64,000 bases of DNA from Arthrobacter sp. TMP15 (GTDB lineage: Bacteria; Actinomycetota; Actinomycetes; Actinomycetales; Micrococcaceae), in assembly GCF_039529835.1 (NCBI RefSeq), contig NZ_CP154262.1, positions 1,364,001 to 1,428,000 of the forward strand. Reading direction: 5' to 3'. Both the position numbers and the translations under genes were made by a program. Shown piece after piece: positions 6,774 through 15,854 of the stretch. Position 1 is the first letter of the stretch; the number at the start of each line of letters is the position of its first letter. Below the pieces are notes generated by a model, which had not been told where the DNA came from, did not search any database, and was given only the letters and a program-made list of their open reading frames with translations.

Positions 6774-8168
6774 ATGAGCTCTCAAAGAAGAGGGACCGCC
6801 GCTACGGTCAAAACGAAACGACGCAGGATGGATAAGACCCATTGGCTGTACATCGCAGTCATTGCAGCGGTGGTAGTGGGCACGGCGATCGGATTGATGG
6901 CCCCTGAACTTGGGAAAGCGCTCAAACCGCTCGGCACAATGTTTATCGCCTTGATCAAGATGGTTATTGCCCCCATTATTTTCTGCACCTTGGTGATAGG
7001 CGTTGGCTCCATCGCCAAGGCAACCACAGTAGGCAAAGTAGGTGGCCTGGCGCTGCTGTACTTCATGATCATGTCCACAGTTGCTTTGGCAATCGGTCTG
7101 CTGGTGGGCAACATCATCCACCCTGGCGCCGGTCTAAAGCTGCAACCGTACAGTGCCGCTGCGGGAGCTCAAGAAAACTCCACAGTGAAGTTCCTCATGG
7201 AAATGATTCCTGGCGATATCCCGGTGCTGCCTACTCTGGTGCTTGCTTTGATGGTTGGGTTCGCACTGCAGTCCATGGGCAAATCAGGGGAGCCCGTTCT
7301 CAACGCCGTGAAGCAACTACAAAAAGTTGTCTTTAAACTGATGATGATGATTATGTGGCTGGCCCCGGTAGGCGCTTTTGGCGCCATTGCCGCCGTTGTG
7401 GGCGCCACAGGATGGGCTGCTATCGGCTCCATGGCCATCCTGATGGGTGCGTTCTACCTAACCTGCGCGCTTTTCATTGTGGTTATCCTGGGCTCTATTC
7501 TGCGTCTTGTCACGGGCCTGAACATCTTTGCTTTGATGCGCTACCTGGCTCGCGAATACCTCTTGATTTTTGCCACATCCTCCTCCGAATCTGCCCTGCC
7601 GCGCCTGATGGCAAAGATGGAGCACGCAGGAGTTTCCAAGCCGGTTGTGGGCATCACCGTCCCCACCGGTTACTCCTTCAACCTCGACGGCACAGCCATT
7701 TACCTGACAATGAGCGCCCTGTTCATCTCCACCGCCATGGACATGCCCATGAATCTTGGCGAACAGATCGGTTTGCTGGTGTTCATGGTCATCGCTTCAA
7801 AGGGTGCTGCCGGTGTCACTGGTGCCGGGCTGGCCACTCTTGCCGCCGGTTTGGCCGCACACAAGCCGATCCTGCTCGACGGCATGGGCGTGATTGTGGG
7901 CATTGATAAGTTCATGTCCGAATGCCGTGCCCTCACCAACTTCACCGGTAACGCCGTAGCCACCTTGCTCATTGGCAAATGGACGCATGAGTTGGACATG
8001 GATAAGGCCCGGGCGGTACTCGCCGGCCGTGACCCCTTTGATGAGCTGTCAATGGACGACGACGAACATGACTCCCAGCCCTCGGCCGGCATTGACGGGA
8101 ACGACTCCGGCAACGACGTTCCTGCCCGGCCAACAGATGCGAAGAAGCCGGTCCCGGCATACGTCTAG
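6774..8168 (+). CDS. dctA: DctA-type cation:C4-dicarboxylate symporter (DAACS family)
   Basis: A 464-residue membrane carrier with the DAACS signatures FATSSSESALPRLM (serine-rich re-entrant loop), NLDGTAIYLTMSALFI and the conserved GIDKFMSECRALTNFTGN segment near the C-terminus, with about eight hydrophobic spans. It imports succinate, fumarate or malate (possibly glutamate or aspartate) driven by sodium or protons. ATG 6774 follows AAGGAG. It is divergent from a CitAB-type two-component system, which argues for C4-dicarboxylates over amino acids. The hydrophilic tail (residues 425-464) is acidic and ends in AYV. Its stop codon lies in the first unit of a 15-bp tandem repeat, so the C-terminus may have been trimmed by repeat expansion. 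Confidence 0.9.
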   Translation: MSSQRRGTAATVKTKRRRMDKTHWLYIAVIAAVVVGTAIGLMAPELGKALKPLGTMFIALIKMVIAPIIFCTLVIGVGSIAKATTVGKVGGLALLYFMIMSTVALAIGLLVGNIIHPGAGLKLQPYSAAAGAQENSTVKFLMEMIPGDIPVLPTLVLALMVGFALQSMGKSGEPVLNAVKQLQKVVFKLMMMIMWLAPVGAFGAIAAVVGATGWAAIGSMAILMGAFYLTCALFIVVILGSILRLVTGLNIFALMRYLAREYLLIFATSSSESALPRLMAKMEHAGVSKPVVGITVPTGYSFNLDGTAIYLTMSALFISTAMDMPMNLGEQIGLLVFMVIASKGAAGVTGAGLATLAAGLAAHKPILLDGMGVIVGIDKFMSECRALTNFTGNAVATLLIGKWTHELDMDKARAVLAGRDPFDELSMDDDEHDSQPSAGIDGNDSGNDVPARPTDAKKPVPAYV

Positions 8169-8234
8169 ATCGCATACGTCTAGATCGCATACGTCTAGAT
8201 CGAGTACGTCTAGATCGAGTACGTCTAGAACTCG
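8161..8234 (+). repeat. 15-bp tandem repeat, five units, over the dctA stop codon
   Basis: The unit is ACGTCTAGATCGCAT, with GAGT replacing GCAT in units 3 and 4; the fifth unit diverges after ACGTCTAGA. Each unit contains TCTAGA and, in the dctA frame, a TAG stop, so extra copies do not lengthen the protein. It ends directly before the terminator hairpin. Confidence 0.9.
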
Positions 8235-8237
8235 AAA

Positions 8238-8280
8238 ATAAAGCAGGTGGCCACCGTTGTGGGGTGGCCACCTGCTTTAT
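8238..8280. terminator. Strong hairpin terminator after dctA
   Basis: An 18-bp perfect stem (8238-8255 with 8263-8280) around a 7-base loop, with A-rich and T-rich outer ends on the two sides, so it can work in both directions between the convergent dctA and the minus-strand membrane gene. Confidence 0.85.
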
Positions 8281-8332
8281 CCATTGACGTGGTTGCGGTG
8301 GCGGCTCCGGAATACGGGCAGAGCCGGTGGGG

Positions 8333-10009
8333 CTACTTGGGGACGGGGACAGCTGGCATGCCGAAGAGGCCGCCGTCTTTTGCCGATTTTGGTTTGCGGA
8401 TGTGAGTGCCCCACAAGAACGCCAGCCAGGTCAGTGTCAACTGAGCGGGGAATGCTACAAGTGGCACCCCGCCAGAGATCAGACAGATCAGCACCGGCAG
8501 GAGCACAATCAAGGTTAAGTCCGGTCCAATCAAAAATGATTTAATGGCTCCGGTGGGAATGGGCCCCATGGGAGCCGCCACAGGAGGCATATTCCAATCG
8601 GGCGCCGGCCTGAACCCTGCACGTAAGGTGGCTGCACCCAGACCAGGGCCGGCAAACACTGCCAACGCCAACAGTGCCGGTGAACCCACGCCCAATGCCA
8701 GCAACAGTGAGAAAGCGACTGGCGCCCACAGAGTCATTACGGCTGCTGGAAGAACATAGTGCACCAGGCGCACGGTCTTGGCAGGCAGCGGCATCAGCAT
8801 GTCCACGGCCGGGTTCCCTGCCGAGAAGCGTGCCGTTGACCCTAGCGCCATAGCGGAAAAATGCGCGCACAAATAAAGTGCCACAGCAATCAATACTGCA
8901 TTGCCCAGGAACTCTACCGATGCCAGGGAAGCAGGAATTGCAGCCAGTACCAGGACCCGTAGAAGAACCGTGGGGGATCGAAGAGCCATGGTGGCGTGGG
9001 TGCTGATCAGTGTTTTCACACTTCGTGAAGTGAGCGTGCCACCCTTGAAAATCAGTTTCAGCCGCACTTTGCTTTTACCTGTAGACGGTCCGGCGCTCAA
9101 CGATCTGGATAACTCCGTTGCATCCATGGACAACAAAGAGCTGGCCGCGTAAGCCCCGGCCGCGGCGCTGGCCTTGAGCTGGCCTGTGGTGATGCGTTCA
9201 AGATTGAGGTAGACAATTGTTAGCAGCCCCAATGCCAGGACCAGCACCACCAACAATGGCCAGCGTGCACCGTCGGCCACCAATAAGGGCCAACTGGTGG
9301 GAAGGTACTTCATCCATGCCGTTTGGGCCCCGGTAATGGCTCCCGTTCCGGCAACATTGTTGTAAAGCGCCGTGGCAACAAGTGTCAGGGGGGCAATGAC
9401 AGTGATAGCGCCCATGATGTTTTTTAGCCATGCCCCCGAATTGGTGATCTGGCACCAAGAGGCCAGACCATAGAGCAGCCAGGCCAGCCCAGCCCCACAG
9501 AGCGAGGCCAAGGCAATCGAGCCAGGAGTGGGGTTCTTGGACATGCCGAGAGCCAACGGCAAAACTATGATCAGAGCGGCCACGCTTGGCAAGATCATCG
9601 ATTTCAAAAAGCCTGGCTGGATGAAGCCTCGCCGGCGCACCGGCAGCCCCAGCCACCACGCAGTTTGGGGCAGTGCCATGGCGATCGGGCCCATCGTCAT
9701 TTCAAGGGCCAACAGTCCTGCCGCCAATGTCAGTAAGACTGTGGCGCTGGCTTGGAGCAGCGTTACCGAGTGGAAGCCTGGGGCCACTGCTGAGGCCAGC
9801 AGCGCCGATTCATCCCCCACGCCCAAGCTATGACGCAGGGCCACAATAATTGCCCCAGCCATTGTTAGCAGGGTTAAGCCGCCGAGAATGGAAGTGTAGA
9901 CCTCCGAAATGAGTTCCATGAGCCCGCCTTCAGTGCGGCTCAGGCCAGCACGGAAGGTGTATTGGCGAATATCTTTGGCGCTAAAACGCTCGCGTGTTTG
10001 CAAGGCCAT
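8333..10009 (-). CDS. DUF6297-like polytopic membrane protein, ABC transporter partner
   Basis: A protein of about 558 residues with roughly twelve hydrophobic spans and no recognised catalytic motif. It resembles the large actinobacterial membrane proteins (DUF6297) encoded next to a single ABC ATPase. Its start lies four bases after the stop of the ATPase gene, so the pair is co-expressed. The ATPase would power this protein in export or membrane remodelling; the substrate is unknown. I chose ATG 10009; a TTG 33 bases upstream, overlapping the ATPase gene, is possible. The N-terminal about 30 residues are charged and probably cytoplasmic. The central hydrophilic segment around KSKVRLKLIFKGG separates two hydrophobic halves. 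Confidence 0.7.
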   Translation of the reverse strand: MALQTRERFSAKDIRQYTFRAGLSRTEGGLMELISEVYTSILGGLTLLTMAGAIIVALRHSLGVGDESALLASAVAPGFHSVTLLQASATVLLTLAAGLLALEMTMGPIAMALPQTAWWLGLPVRRRGFIQPGFLKSMILPSVAALIIVLPLALGMSKNPTPGSIALASLCGAGLAWLLYGLASWCQITNSGAWLKNIMGAITVIAPLTLVATALYNNVAGTGAITGAQTAWMKYLPTSWPLLVADGARWPLLVVLVLALGLLTIVYLNLERITTGQLKASAAAGAYAASSLLSMDATELSRSLSAGPSTGKSKVRLKLIFKGGTLTSRSVKTLISTHATMALRSPTVLLRVLVLAAIPASLASVEFLGNAVLIAVALYLCAHFSAMALGSTARFSAGNPAVDMLMPLPAKTVRLVHYVLPAAVMTLWAPVAFSLLLALGVGSPALLALAVFAGPGLGAATLRAGFRPAPDWNMPPVAAPMGPIPTGAIKSFLIGPDLTLIVLLPVLICLISGGVPLVAFPAQLTLTWLAFLWGTHIRKPKSAKDGGLFGMPAVPVPK

Positions 10010-10013
10010 GGCG

Positions 10014-10808
10014 TTAGTCCGTGTGGGGGTTCTCGGAGGCAATGGCCACCGCGGCTTGGGCTGGGGTCATCGTGTGAATCGTATCTGCAATGAACAAAGC
10101 CTTAGTGGCCACGGTGGATAGAAAGGCGGGGTCGTGGGTGACAACGAGCAGAGCCAGTCCGGCGTCTACTTCTGCTCGCAGGCGGGTGGCCAGCCTGTGC
10201 CGCATTGACGTGTCCAGACGTTGTTCGGGTTCATCAAGGACCAGCAAGGAGCGTGGGCGCACAAACGCGGACGCGAGGAGCATTCTCCGGCGCTGTCCGG
10301 AGGATAAATTGTAGGGTCTTGACTTCGCTTGGGCGGCTAATCCAAAGAATTCAAGCTCGGTGGCAATGACCTCTTCGACGTCTTCGACCCCATGCCCGGC
10401 CGCAACGATCGCCAGGTGCTCCTCAACTGTCAACGCGGGGAAGAAAGCATCGTCGTCAAAAACCACGGCAACTTCGCGGCGGAAGTCCAGGGTCCTGTCA
10501 TCCACTGCGGCACCGTTGATCATGGTTGTTCCAGAGACAGCCGGAAGCTGACCAACCACTGTTTTCACAACAGTTGATTTACCGGCCCCGTTGGGACCAA
10601 CCAAGGCAAGAGCTTGGGCCGAATGCACACTGAAGCTGACAACCCCACAGACAGCCTTACCGCTGTAACCGGCCTGCAACTTCTCGGCGCGGACAATATC
10701 TTTGCGACCCTTGCCGTTGGGACCCTTGGGGTCTGTAGGACTCTTGGGATCCGTAGAATCTTTGGGCTGTGGGGGATTACGGTGGGAAGGGCTGGTAGCT
10801 TTGGTCAT
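10014..10808 (-). CDS. ABC transporter ATP-binding protein
   Basis: A 264-residue nucleotide-binding subunit. Walker A is GPNGAGKST, the signature motif is LSSGQRRRM, Walker B is SLLVLDEPEQRLD, and the H-loop is VVTHDPAFL. About 35 residues before the domain are Pro/Lys/Asp-rich with near-repeats (DPKSPTDPKGP) and do not belong to the ABC fold. The methionine at 10808 is preceded by an in-frame GTG at 10811; neither has a strong ribosome site. It is followed at four bases by a DUF6297-like membrane protein, its likely transmembrane partner. The absence of a binding protein suggests export rather than import. Confidence 0.85.
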   Translation of the reverse strand: MTKATSPSHRNPPQPKDSTDPKSPTDPKGPNGKGRKDIVRAEKLQAGYSGKAVCGVVSFSVHSAQALALVGPNGAGKSTVVKTVVGQLPAVSGTTMINGAAVDDRTLDFRREVAVVFDDDAFFPALTVEEHLAIVAAGHGVEDVEEVIATELEFFGLAAQAKSRPYNLSSGQRRRMLLASAFVRPRSLLVLDEPEQRLDTSMRHRLATRLRAEVDAGLALLVVTHDPAFLSTVATKALFIADTIHTMTPAQAAVAIASENPHTD

Positions 10809-11087
10809 CACTTGGAAGTATAGGCGCGCGAGCGCACCAAACAGCAGTTGATCACGGTGAACGGCACTGACTTCCTTGGCATGTCAAGGGAGAATATAGG
10901 GTTCGGGATGGAAAGATTTTGGCTCTCTGATGGGCTTCTTGGGGCCCTGAGCGAAACATTCATCCTCAACCTGAGGGTCAAGGCTCAAAAGCTATCAAGG
11001 GTAAATGTCCTAAACATGCCCGCAGAAACCGGTAACGTAGTCACTGGCAGTGGTGGATTAATTAGCGGCGAAAGTGTGGACTGACAG

Positions 11088-11969
11088 GTGAGCAACGAGC
11101 AGGGTGCAACGGCACTTGCCGGCGAAGATGTAATGGGCCCTACGGGTCGGCCCCTAACGGAATTCCCAGAGCCGCCAGTACTGTCTTCCCATGGCCCGGC
11201 ACGCGTTATTGCCATGGTCAATCAAAAGGGCGGGGTCGGCAAAACTACTTCGACCATTAATTTAGGTGCTGCCTTGGCCGAAGCCGGGCGCAAAGTACTA
11301 TTGGTGGACTTCGATCCCCAGGGCGCGTTGTCCGCCGGTTTGGGAACAAACCCTCACGAACTCGACATCACCGTATATAACGTGCTGATGGACCGAAAAG
11401 TTGATATTCGTGACGCTATTCTCCATACGGAGATCGAGAACATTGACATTCTTCCCGCCAATATTGACCTCTCAGCGGCTGAAGTTCAACTTGTCAATGA
11501 GGTTGCGCGCGAGCAGGTCCTAGCCAGCGCGTTGCGCAAGGTTGAAGATGACTATGACGTTGTCCTCATTGATTGCCAGCCCTCCTTGGGGTTGCTCACC
11601 GTCAATGCGCTGACGGCTGCCCACGGCGTGATCATCCCGCTCATCTGCGAATTTTTTGCCCTGCGTGCTGTGGCTCTTCTGGTGGAGACCATTGACAAAG
11701 TCCAGGACCGTCTCAACCCCGGTCTACAGGTGGACGGCGTGTTGGCTACTATGTATGACTCCCGCACATTGCATGGGCGGGAAGTGCTGGCACGTCTTGT
11801 AGAGGCGTTTGGCGATAAAGTCTTTGAAACCGTGATTAAACGGACCATTAAGTTCGCGGATGCATCCGTTGCCGCCGAACCAATAACTACTTTTGCAGCG
11901 AACCACCAAGGTGCCGAGTCCTATAGGCGGCTTGCCAAAGAACTGATAGCACGAGGCGGCTCGCCCTAA
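11088..11969 (+). CDS. ParA-family chromosome partitioning ATPase
   Basis: A 293-residue protein of ParA/Soj type. The deviant Walker A is VNQKGGVGKTTSTINLG (P-loop near residue 47), followed by VLLVDFDPQGALSAGLG and VVLIDCQPSLGLLTVNAL. About 35 N-terminal residues precede the fold. No parB gene is adjacent; instead scpA and scpB follow immediately, the usual arrangement in Actinobacteria, which links this ATPase to SMC-ScpAB chromosome organisation rather than to the oriC ParABS system. The start is GTG at 11088 without a convincing ribosome site, so it is uncertain. The scpA start is within five bases of the stop. Confidence 0.88.
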   Translation: MSNEQGATALAGEDVMGPTGRPLTEFPEPPVLSSHGPARVIAMVNQKGGVGKTTSTINLGAALAEAGRKVLLVDFDPQGALSAGLGTNPHELDITVYNVLMDRKVDIRDAILHTEIENIDILPANIDLSAAEVQLVNEVAREQVLASALRKVEDDYDVVLIDCQPSLGLLTVNALTAAHGVIIPLICEFFALRAVALLVETIDKVQDRLNPGLQVDGVLATMYDSRTLHGREVLARLVEAFGDKVFETVIKRTIKFADASVAAEPITTFAANHQGAESYRRLAKELIARGGSP

Positions 11970-11973
11970 TTTG

Positions 11974-12942
11974 ATGTCACCAACACAAACCGCGGGGATC
12001 GCGGTAGAGGCAGCACCGATGAATGAACAGCGTGCCAGCACACAGCTGGCCAAGGAGCAGTCGGCTGCAGTGCAGACTGGCAGCAAGGGTTTTGAAGTTC
12101 GATTAGAGAACTTCACCGGGCCTTTTGACCTGCTCTTGGGGCTCATTTCCAAGCACGAAATGGATATCACAGATGTTGCTATTGCCACTGTCACCGATGA
12201 GTTCATCAGTTACTTGAAGTCGCTGGCGGAATTGGGGCAGGAATGGGCTCTGGATGAGGCCAGCGAGTTCCTGGTCTTAGCCGCAACACTTTTGGACCTC
12301 AAGGCTGCCCGGCTGTTGCCTGCCGGCGAGGTGGAGAATGACGAAGACTTGGCCCTTTTGGAGGCCCGCGACCTGTTGTTCGCCCGTCTTTTGCAGTACA
12401 AGGCCTTCAAGGAAGTTGCCATCCTCATGGGTGCGGAGCTCCAACGAGAAGCACAACGCTTTCCCCGCCAAGTGGGCCTTGAACCGCAATTTGCCGCCCT
12501 CCTGCCCGAATTGGTGTGGCGCCACACTCCTGAGCAATTCGCCGAACTTGCCGCCAAAGCGTTGGAAGCCAGAGCTGCACCACGCACGGACGTGGAACTT
12601 TCACATCTGCATGTCCAGGCCGTCAGTGTTAGGGAACAAGCCGCCATCATCACGGCCAAGCTCACAGCAGGACGGCCCAAGGGCATGATTGCCAGCGTCC
12701 CGGTCTGGACCGGAACGCCGCTGTCCTTTGCCACCCTCAGTGCTGACGCAGAATCATCCATGGTTGTTGTTGCCCGATTCCTGGCCCTGCTAGAACTGTT
12801 CAGGGACCAAATGGTGGCCTTCGATCAGCCCCGCCCTCTAGGCGAACTATTGGTGCAATGGTGTGCGGGAACAGCCATCGTGGACAGTACGGCAAGCGAC
12901 TTCGATCAGGAGAGCAGGGATGTGGATGACGGAGGAAAATGA
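11974..12942 (+). CDS. scpA: Segregation and condensation protein A
   Basis: The kleisin of the SMC-ScpAB condensin. The N-terminal helical domain opens with VRLENFTGPFDLLLGLISKHEMDI (about residues 43-66), the family's hallmark, followed by LAATLLDLKAARLLP. The C-terminal winged helix is at about residues 240-300 (VVARFLALLELFRDQMVAFDQ). ScpA bridges SMC heads and binds ScpB. I list ATG 11974, four bases after parA. ATG 12019 is an alternative with a better AGAGG site eight bases upstream, giving MNEQRAST; the first conserved residue comes well after both. It overlaps scpB by 23 bases. Confidence 0.93.
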   Translation: MSPTQTAGIAVEAAPMNEQRASTQLAKEQSAAVQTGSKGFEVRLENFTGPFDLLLGLISKHEMDITDVAIATVTDEFISYLKSLAELGQEWALDEASEFLVLAATLLDLKAARLLPAGEVENDEDLALLEARDLLFARLLQYKAFKEVAILMGAELQREAQRFPRQVGLEPQFAALLPELVWRHTPEQFAELAAKALEARAAPRTDVELSHLHVQAVSVREQAAIITAKLTAGRPKGMIASVPVWTGTPLSFATLSADAESSMVVVARFLALLELFRDQMVAFDQPRPLGELLVQWCAGTAIVDSTASDFDQESRDVDDGGK

Positions 12943-13558
12943 CCAGCAGTTCCCTGGCTTGACTATGCCGGAACTGCTGGAATCTCCAGACGGTGTCAAA
13001 GCTGCCCTTGAGGCTGTTTTGATGGTTGTTGATGAGCCTGTCTCCGAAGAAGCGTTAGCAGCCGTAGTGGGTTTACCCACAGCAACGGTACGTGATCTAT
13101 TACACGAACTGGCAAGGGAATACGACGGTTATACTAGAAAGGGTGGCACCTTACCGGTCCGCGGCTTTGAACTCCGGCAACTAGCCGGGGGATGGCGTGT
13201 TTATTCACGGGCTGCTTACGCCGAGATCGTGTCGAAGTTTGTTGTGGACGGCCAGACGGCCCGGCTCACGCAAGCGGCCTTGGAAACCTTGGCGGTGATT
13301 GCCTACCGTCAGCCGGTCTCACGAGCTCGTGTTTCCGCTATTCGCGGAGTCAACGTGGATTCGGTGGTGAGGACGCTTGCGCAGCGCGGACTGATTGAGG
13401 AAGTGGGCACCGATCCGGTGTCTGGCGCATTCCTGTACCGCACCACAGCGTACTTTTTAGAACGGCTGGGGATGGGCAGCGTTGATGAGTTGCCGCAAAT
13501 TGCACCTCACCTGCCCGGTCTGGAAAACCTCCAAGATTTTGATGATTCACATTTTTAG
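12920..13558 (+). CDS. scpB: Segregation and condensation protein B
   Basis: A protein of about 212 residues with two winged-helix domains: AALEAVLMVVDEPVSEEALAAVVGL at the N-terminus and QAALETLAVIAYRQPVSRARVSAIRGVNVDSVVRTLAQRGLI in the second domain, the strongly conserved ScpB block. ScpB dimers bind ScpA in the condensin complex. The start at ATG 12920 follows AGGAGA and overlaps the end of scpA; a second in-frame ATG lies two codons later. It sits between scpA and the pseudouridine synthase gene, as in most Actinobacteria and Firmicutes. Confidence 0.93.
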   Translation: MWMTEENDQQFPGLTMPELLESPDGVKAALEAVLMVVDEPVSEEALAAVVGLPTATVRDLLHELAREYDGYTRKGGTLPVRGFELRQLAGGWRVYSRAAYAEIVSKFVVDGQTARLTQAALETLAVIAYRQPVSRARVSAIRGVNVDSVVRTLAQRGLIEEVGTDPVSGAFLYRTTAYFLERLGMGSVDELPQIAPHLPGLENLQDFDDSHF

Positions 13559-13594
13559 CACGACCACAACATTTAGTATTTTAAGGACACACCA

Positions 13595-14743
13595 ATGACA
13601 CCGACACCTCGCTCCGGAAGTTCTTCCGGGCAGAACCAGCCGCGTGGCGGCAAACCCCGTTCTGGCGCACCCAAGTCCGGTGGTTTTAAAGCCGGCGGTA
13701 GCAAGTTTGGTGCACCCAGATCTGGTGGCAGCAAATTTGGCGCACCCAAGACCGGGAGCAACCGGTCGGAGTCCAACGATGGCTACATCAAGCCGGGCGC
13801 GGCTAGGGCAGCCGGTTACAAAACCGGTGGGCCCAAGGACAGCTCCGCCAAGTCTCGTGGACCGAAGCCGGCCGCACGCAAGCCCACCCAGAGCGGTGCC
13901 CGTCCGTTTAAGAATGAGCAGTACGGCCGCACCGTCAGCCCGTCCAAGAACCGGCCCACTGAGCAGAACCGCCGCCCAACACGCACCACTGACGACATTG
14001 ACATGCACAATGCCGAAGGCATTCGCCTGCAAAAGGTGATGGCCATGGCTGGCGTAGCATCCCGCCGTTTGTGCGAGGACATGATCCTTGAAGGACGCGT
14101 TCAGGTTGACGGCGTCACCGTTACACAGCTTGGTTTGCGCGTGGATCCGGAAACAACTGACATAGCAGTTGATGGCATGACCATTCAGACCAACGAACAA
14201 ATGGTCTACATGGTGTTCAACAAGCCCAAGGGTGTTGTTTCCACCATGGATGATCCTGAAGGGCGTCCGTGCATTACGGACTTCTTGAAGAAGCGCCAGA
14301 CTCGGGAGCGTCTTTTCCACGTGGGTCGTTTGGACACTAGCACTGAGGGCTTGCTGATCTTAACGAACGACGGCGAGCTTTCCAACCGCTTGAGCCACCC
14401 CAAATACGAAATTCCTAAAACCTATTTGGTGCAGGTTCGCGGTCCGATGGCACATGGAATTGGTGCCCAGCTCAAGGATGGCGTTGAGCTTGAGGACGGC
14501 TGGCAGCGGGTTGACTCCTTCCGCTTGGTGGACTCGACTCCGGGGCACGTGCTGGCAGAAGTTGTTTTGCACTCAGGAAAGAACCGTATTGTGCGCCGCA
14601 TGTTTGATGCTGTGGGCTACCCGGTTGAGCGTCTTGTCCGCGTAAAGTTTGGACCCATCGCTCTGGGCGATCAGCGCCAGGGCAGTGTTCGCGTCCTGGG
14701 CCGTCACGAGGTTGGTTACCTGCTGGCAGACGTAGGGATGTAA
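13595..14743 (+). CDS. rluB: Large-subunit rRNA pseudouridine synthase (RluB-like)
   Basis: A 382-residue protein. An S4 RNA-binding domain covers about residues 141-200 (IRLQKVMAMAGVASRRLCEDMI), followed by the RsuA/RluB catalytic domain with the signature GRLDTSTEGLLILTNDG, where D247 is the expected nucleophile. It isomerises a specific uridine in 23S rRNA. The first 125 residues are an unusual basic, glycine/serine/lysine-rich, disordered extension with repeated 'GGSKFGAPRSG' motifs, roughly doubling the RNA-binding surface. Such extensions occur in other Actinobacteria, but length and repeats vary. ATG 13595 follows AAGGACACACCA. The place after scpB is conserved. Confidence 0.9.
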   Translation: MTPTPRSGSSSGQNQPRGGKPRSGAPKSGGFKAGGSKFGAPRSGGSKFGAPKTGSNRSESNDGYIKPGAARAAGYKTGGPKDSSAKSRGPKPAARKPTQSGARPFKNEQYGRTVSPSKNRPTEQNRRPTRTTDDIDMHNAEGIRLQKVMAMAGVASRRLCEDMILEGRVQVDGVTVTQLGLRVDPETTDIAVDGMTIQTNEQMVYMVFNKPKGVVSTMDDPEGRPCITDFLKKRQTRERLFHVGRLDTSTEGLLILTNDGELSNRLSHPKYEIPKTYLVQVRGPMAHGIGAQLKDGVELEDGWQRVDSFRLVDSTPGHVLAEVVLHSGKNRIVRRMFDAVGYPVERLVRVKFGPIALGDQRQGSVRVLGRHEVGYLLADVGM

Positions 14744-14750
14744 GCAGCGA

Positions 14751-15854
14751 ATGAATCCGTCGCACTTGAGAGGTCCAGTGCTGATTCTTGGCAGCGGGCT
14801 GCTGGGAGCCAGCATTGGTCTGGGGCTGCGGGCCCGTGGTATCGAGGTTGTTCTTTACGATCCCTCCCCCTCGGCCCAGGCAGTGGCTGTGGACATTGGT
14901 GCCGGCTGCGCCTTTGACGCCGCAGCTGAACTGAACCCTGAGCTAGTAGTGGTCGCTGCACCGCCGGATGTTACGGCTTCGGTGGTGGCTGCCGCGCTCA
15001 CCACCTACCCCCGCGCCGTCGTGGTGGATATAGCAAGTGTCAAGGGTTCGGTCCTGGCGCAACTTCAGTGTCTTGAAACACTGGAGAGCAAGTCTTTGGA
15101 GCGTTATGTGGGCACCCACCCTATGGCAGGACGGGAACGCTCAGGCCCCGTTGCTGCGCGCGCGGAACTGTTCAATTCGATGCCTTGGGTGCTATGCCCC
15201 GCAGAGTCGAGCAGCGCGCATGCCGTGAAGGTGGCGCATTCATTGGCGCTGGAACTTGACGCTGTCGTGTTCGCGTTTACTCCGGATGAGCACGATGGGG
15301 CTGTGGCACTTGTTTCGCATTTGCCTCAGATCATGTCCTCCCTGGTAGCAAGCAGACTCCAGGAAACGCCGTCGCACGCTTTGTCACTTTCTGGCAACGG
15401 CTTGCGCGACGTGACCCGGATTGCTGCCAGCGATCCCTCCTTGTGGGTGCAGATTCTAGGCGCCAACGCTCCGAAGCTGCTTGAAATCATGGAAGGGGTC
15501 CGGACGGACCTGGACCGTTTGATCAAAACGCTCAGTGCGCCCACGGCTCCCGGGGCACGGTTGGACCTGGCACAGCTCATGGCTGAAGGGAACGCCGGGC
15601 AAAGCCGGATTCCCGGTAAACACGGTGGTCCTGCTTTGCAGTACTCGTGGTTGACAGTGCTTGTTGACGACAAGCCCGGGCAGATCGCAAAGTTGCTGAC
15701 CGAGATCGGTGAGATTGGCGTCAACGTCGAGGACCTGCGCCTTGACCACTCGGCAGGGCATCAGGTTGGCATGGTTGAACTTTCAGTGCTGCCCTCACGG
15801 CGGGTACTGCTGGTTGATGAATTGACTGTACGCGGTTGGAAGGTAATGCAATGA
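14751..15854 (+). CDS. tyrA: Prephenate dehydrogenase with ACT domain
   Basis: A 367-residue enzyme converting prephenate to 4-hydroxyphenylpyruvate with NAD, the tyrosine branch step. The Rossmann nucleotide-binding motif GSGLLGASIGLGL lies at residues 13-25, VGTHPMAGRERSG carries the conserved catalytic histidine region, and the helical dimerisation domain includes FTPDEHDGAVALVSHLPQ. A C-terminal ACT domain (about residues 300-360, TVLVDDKPGQIAKLLTEIGEIGVNVEDL) suggests feedback control, probably by tyrosine. It begins seven bases after rluB and overlaps cmk by four bases (ATGA), so it is part of the forward operon. Confidence 0.92.
   Translation: MNPSHLRGPVLILGSGLLGASIGLGLRARGIEVVLYDPSPSAQAVAVDIGAGCAFDAAAELNPELVVVAAPPDVTASVVAAALTTYPRAVVVDIASVKGSVLAQLQCLETLESKSLERYVGTHPMAGRERSGPVAARAELFNSMPWVLCPAESSSAHAVKVAHSLALELDAVVFAFTPDEHDGAVALVSHLPQIMSSLVASRLQETPSHALSLSGNGLRDVTRIAASDPSLWVQILGANAPKLLEIMEGVRTDLDRLIKTLSAPTAPGARLDLAQLMAEGNAGQSRIPGKHGGPALQYSWLTVLVDDKPGQIAKLLTEIGEIGVNVEDLRLDHSAGHQVGMVELSVLPSRRVLLVDELTVRGWKVMQ

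Noticed and set aside
10848-11084. 78-residue open frame before parA
   Set aside because: No recognisable motif, and it fills the only space for the promoters of parA and the ABC genes.
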